Shown in pieces: positions 63,279 to 64,000 of a stretch of 64,000 nucleotides of DNA (position 1 is the first letter of the stretch; the number at the start of each line of letters is the position of its first letter). Under the pieces are notes generated by a model. The model was not told the DNA's origin and searched no databases. It saw only the letters and a list, made by a program, of their open reading frames with translations. Source of the DNA: a gamma proteobacterium HdN1. Its GTDB lineage: Bacteria; Pseudomonadota; Gammaproteobacteria; Pseudomonadales; Ketobacteraceae. The stretch covers positions 4,314,527-4,378,526 of the forward strand of contig FP929140.1 in NCBI GenBank assembly GCA_000198515.1, written 5' to 3'. A program made the position numbers and the translations under genes.

Positions 63279-63450
63279 CTAAGCGTTCAAAGCTTGCGAG
63301 AAGACGGTAGATGTCCCGATTACTTTCACTCCCGACATTGGCGGTGGTGGCACTTCGTTTTCAATTAAATTACGGTAGAGGCGCCCGACCAGTCGCACTA
63401 GGGGGCGCCGCGATGAAACCGCGCCTCGCCCTCGAGCTCAATCGTTATGG
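63273..63450. repeat. attC-like recombination site (integron cassette) candidate
   Basis: The left end has ACCTAAC (63273-63279), a perfect RYYYAAC box that includes the GNAT stop, followed by GCGTTCAA. The right end has GCTCAAT then CGTTATGG (63436-63450), complementary in pattern to the left end (a TAACG...TTGAG arrangement, as in known attC sites). The 178-bp span is longer than most. It also contains a GGCGCCC/GGGCGCC hairpin at 63380-63409. The right R' box matches the consensus only partly. Confidence 0.45.
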
Positions 63451-63453
63451 GTT

Positions 63454-63747
63454 TCAGAGGTGCTGATCCACATCCATACTGTTGTGGAGGATTCGGATCA
63501 CAACGATCTTGGATTCCGTGCCAGCTCGGTAAAAGATGATATGGCTGCCTTGGTTGAATTTTTTGTACCCAAGTTTTATGTTATCCGCATCACGACCTAT
63601 TTCAGGTTGCCGAGCAAGCAGTTTGAACGCATCATCAAGCTGCTTGAGGTATTTGTCGCGTTGTCGTTTGCCCCATTTCTCTGTAGTAAAGCGGCCAATA
63701 TCAATAAGGTCTTTTCGAGCGGCGGTGGTGAGCAGGCATGGACGCAT
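63454..63747 (-). CDS. parE: ParE-type toxin
   Basis: A 97-residue RelE/ParE-superfamily toxin. ARKDLIDIGRFTTEKWGKRQ and the C-terminal core SHIIFYRAGTESKIVVIRILHNSMD are typical of ParE, which poisons DNA gyrase. The ATG overlaps the antitoxin stop by 1 nt (TAATG), so translation is coupled. The gene faces the GNAT gene across the attC-like site. Confidence 0.93.
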   Translation of the reverse strand: MRPCLLTTAARKDLIDIGRFTTEKWGKRQRDKYLKQLDDAFKLLARQPEIGRDADNIKLGYKKFNQGSHIIFYRAGTESKIVVIRILHNSMDVDQHL

Positions 63748-63986
63748 TAGTGAGCTTCGTGATCCAGCTCGGCAATAACGCTTTCAAGAGAGTAGTCTGC
63801 AATCCCGCTTTGTTCGCCTTCATTCATGAGGCGCCGAAGCCTTTCAATTTTGCCCTCCGTTTCTTCAAGCAGGCGCAGCCCTGCGCGCACGACCTCGCTC
63901 GCGGAACCGTAGCGTCCATTGTCAACCTGTGCAGCTATAAAATCGTCAAAGTGGGAGCCAAGTGTAATGCTGGTGTTTCTAGCCAT
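63747..63986 (-). CDS. parD: ParD-type antitoxin
   Basis: A 79-residue ribbon-helix-helix antitoxin. The N-terminus TSITLGSHFDDFIAAQV and the following GRYGSASEVVRAGLRLLEE are the ParD/CopG DNA-binding fold; the C-terminal half binds the toxin. The promoter lies beyond the window; AGGAGGC is visible at the right edge as its ribosome site. It is the first gene of the pair. Confidence 0.94.
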   Translation of the reverse strand: MARNTSITLGSHFDDFIAAQVDNGRYGSASEVVRAGLRLLEETEGKIERLRRLMNEGEQSGIADYSLESVIAELDHEAH

Positions 63987-64000
63987 GAGACGCCTCCTGT

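Overview
The window is about 64 kb of chromosome from a Gram-negative bacterium, by eye around 55% GC. It most resembles a gammaproteobacterium of the Pseudomonadales/Cellvibrionales/Oceanospirillales group. The evidence is the presence of rsd (algQ), rmf, elbB, fabV, arfB and a Pseudomonas-type HemB without metal-binding cysteines. In addition, the order dsbB - rsd/algQ - FKBP - AlgP-like gene - ABC-F ATPase (11.1-16.6 kb) is the order I recall around algP in Pseudomonas. I see no rRNA, tRNA, CRISPR array, complete insertion sequence or prophage.

Layout. 0-2 kb: a truncated short-chain dehydrogenase and an MHS-type transporter, with a palindrome and a 17-bp tandem repeat between them. 2-9 kb: an L,D-transpeptidase lipoprotein, pyrC, a YbbA/YbbP-type ABC pair and an HDOD protein. 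9-16.6 kb: gshA, rmf, dsbB, rsd, an FKBP isomerase, a histone-like Lys/Ala/Pro repeat protein and a YheS-type ABC-F ATPase. 16.6-24 kb: a five-repeat lipoprotein, elbB, a metallo-beta-lactamase-fold hydrolase, a secreted haem-motif/beta-propeller protein and hemB. 24-34.4 kb: a frameshifted chemotaxis receptor next to a kdp potassium-uptake locus (TorF-like porin, kdpA, B, C, D, then a frameshifted kdpE). 34.4-40.1 kb: an unrecognised protein, a second chemotaxis receptor and ppk. 40.1-44.2 kb: a four-gene operon of GMC oxidoreductase, unknown protein, CrtC/AttH-like protein and Sel1 repeats. 44.7-52.4 kb: a polytopic membrane protein, a HigBA-type toxin-antitoxin pair, fabV with an M20 amidohydrolase, and a TonB-dependent receptor. 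52.6-57.4 kb: an M48 protease with a pilin-like helix, arfB, a small gene interrupted by TAG, a group-II-intron-like 3' remnant, an AT-rich orphan, a CbiM-like permease and a thioesterase-like protein. 57.5-62.5 kb: thiS - thiG - trmB - large outer-membrane metalloprotease. 62.7-64 kb: a GNAT acetyltransferase whose stop codon lies in an attC-like site, facing a ParDE pair.

Most genes are housekeeping or envelope functions. The clearest functional set is Kdp: porin, K+ pump and sensor are intact, but the response regulator is broken by an apparent one-base insertion, as is the neighbouring chemotaxis receptor. The accessory stretches (46.5-47.3, 54.3-55.6 and 62.7-64 kb) hold the toxin-antitoxin pairs, the cassette-like material and the AT-rich gene. 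The most unusual items are the interrupted small ORF upstream of arfB, the attC-like site with GNAT and ParDE, the protease-propeller-barrel protein, the M48-pilin-helix protein and the GMC/CrtC-like operon.
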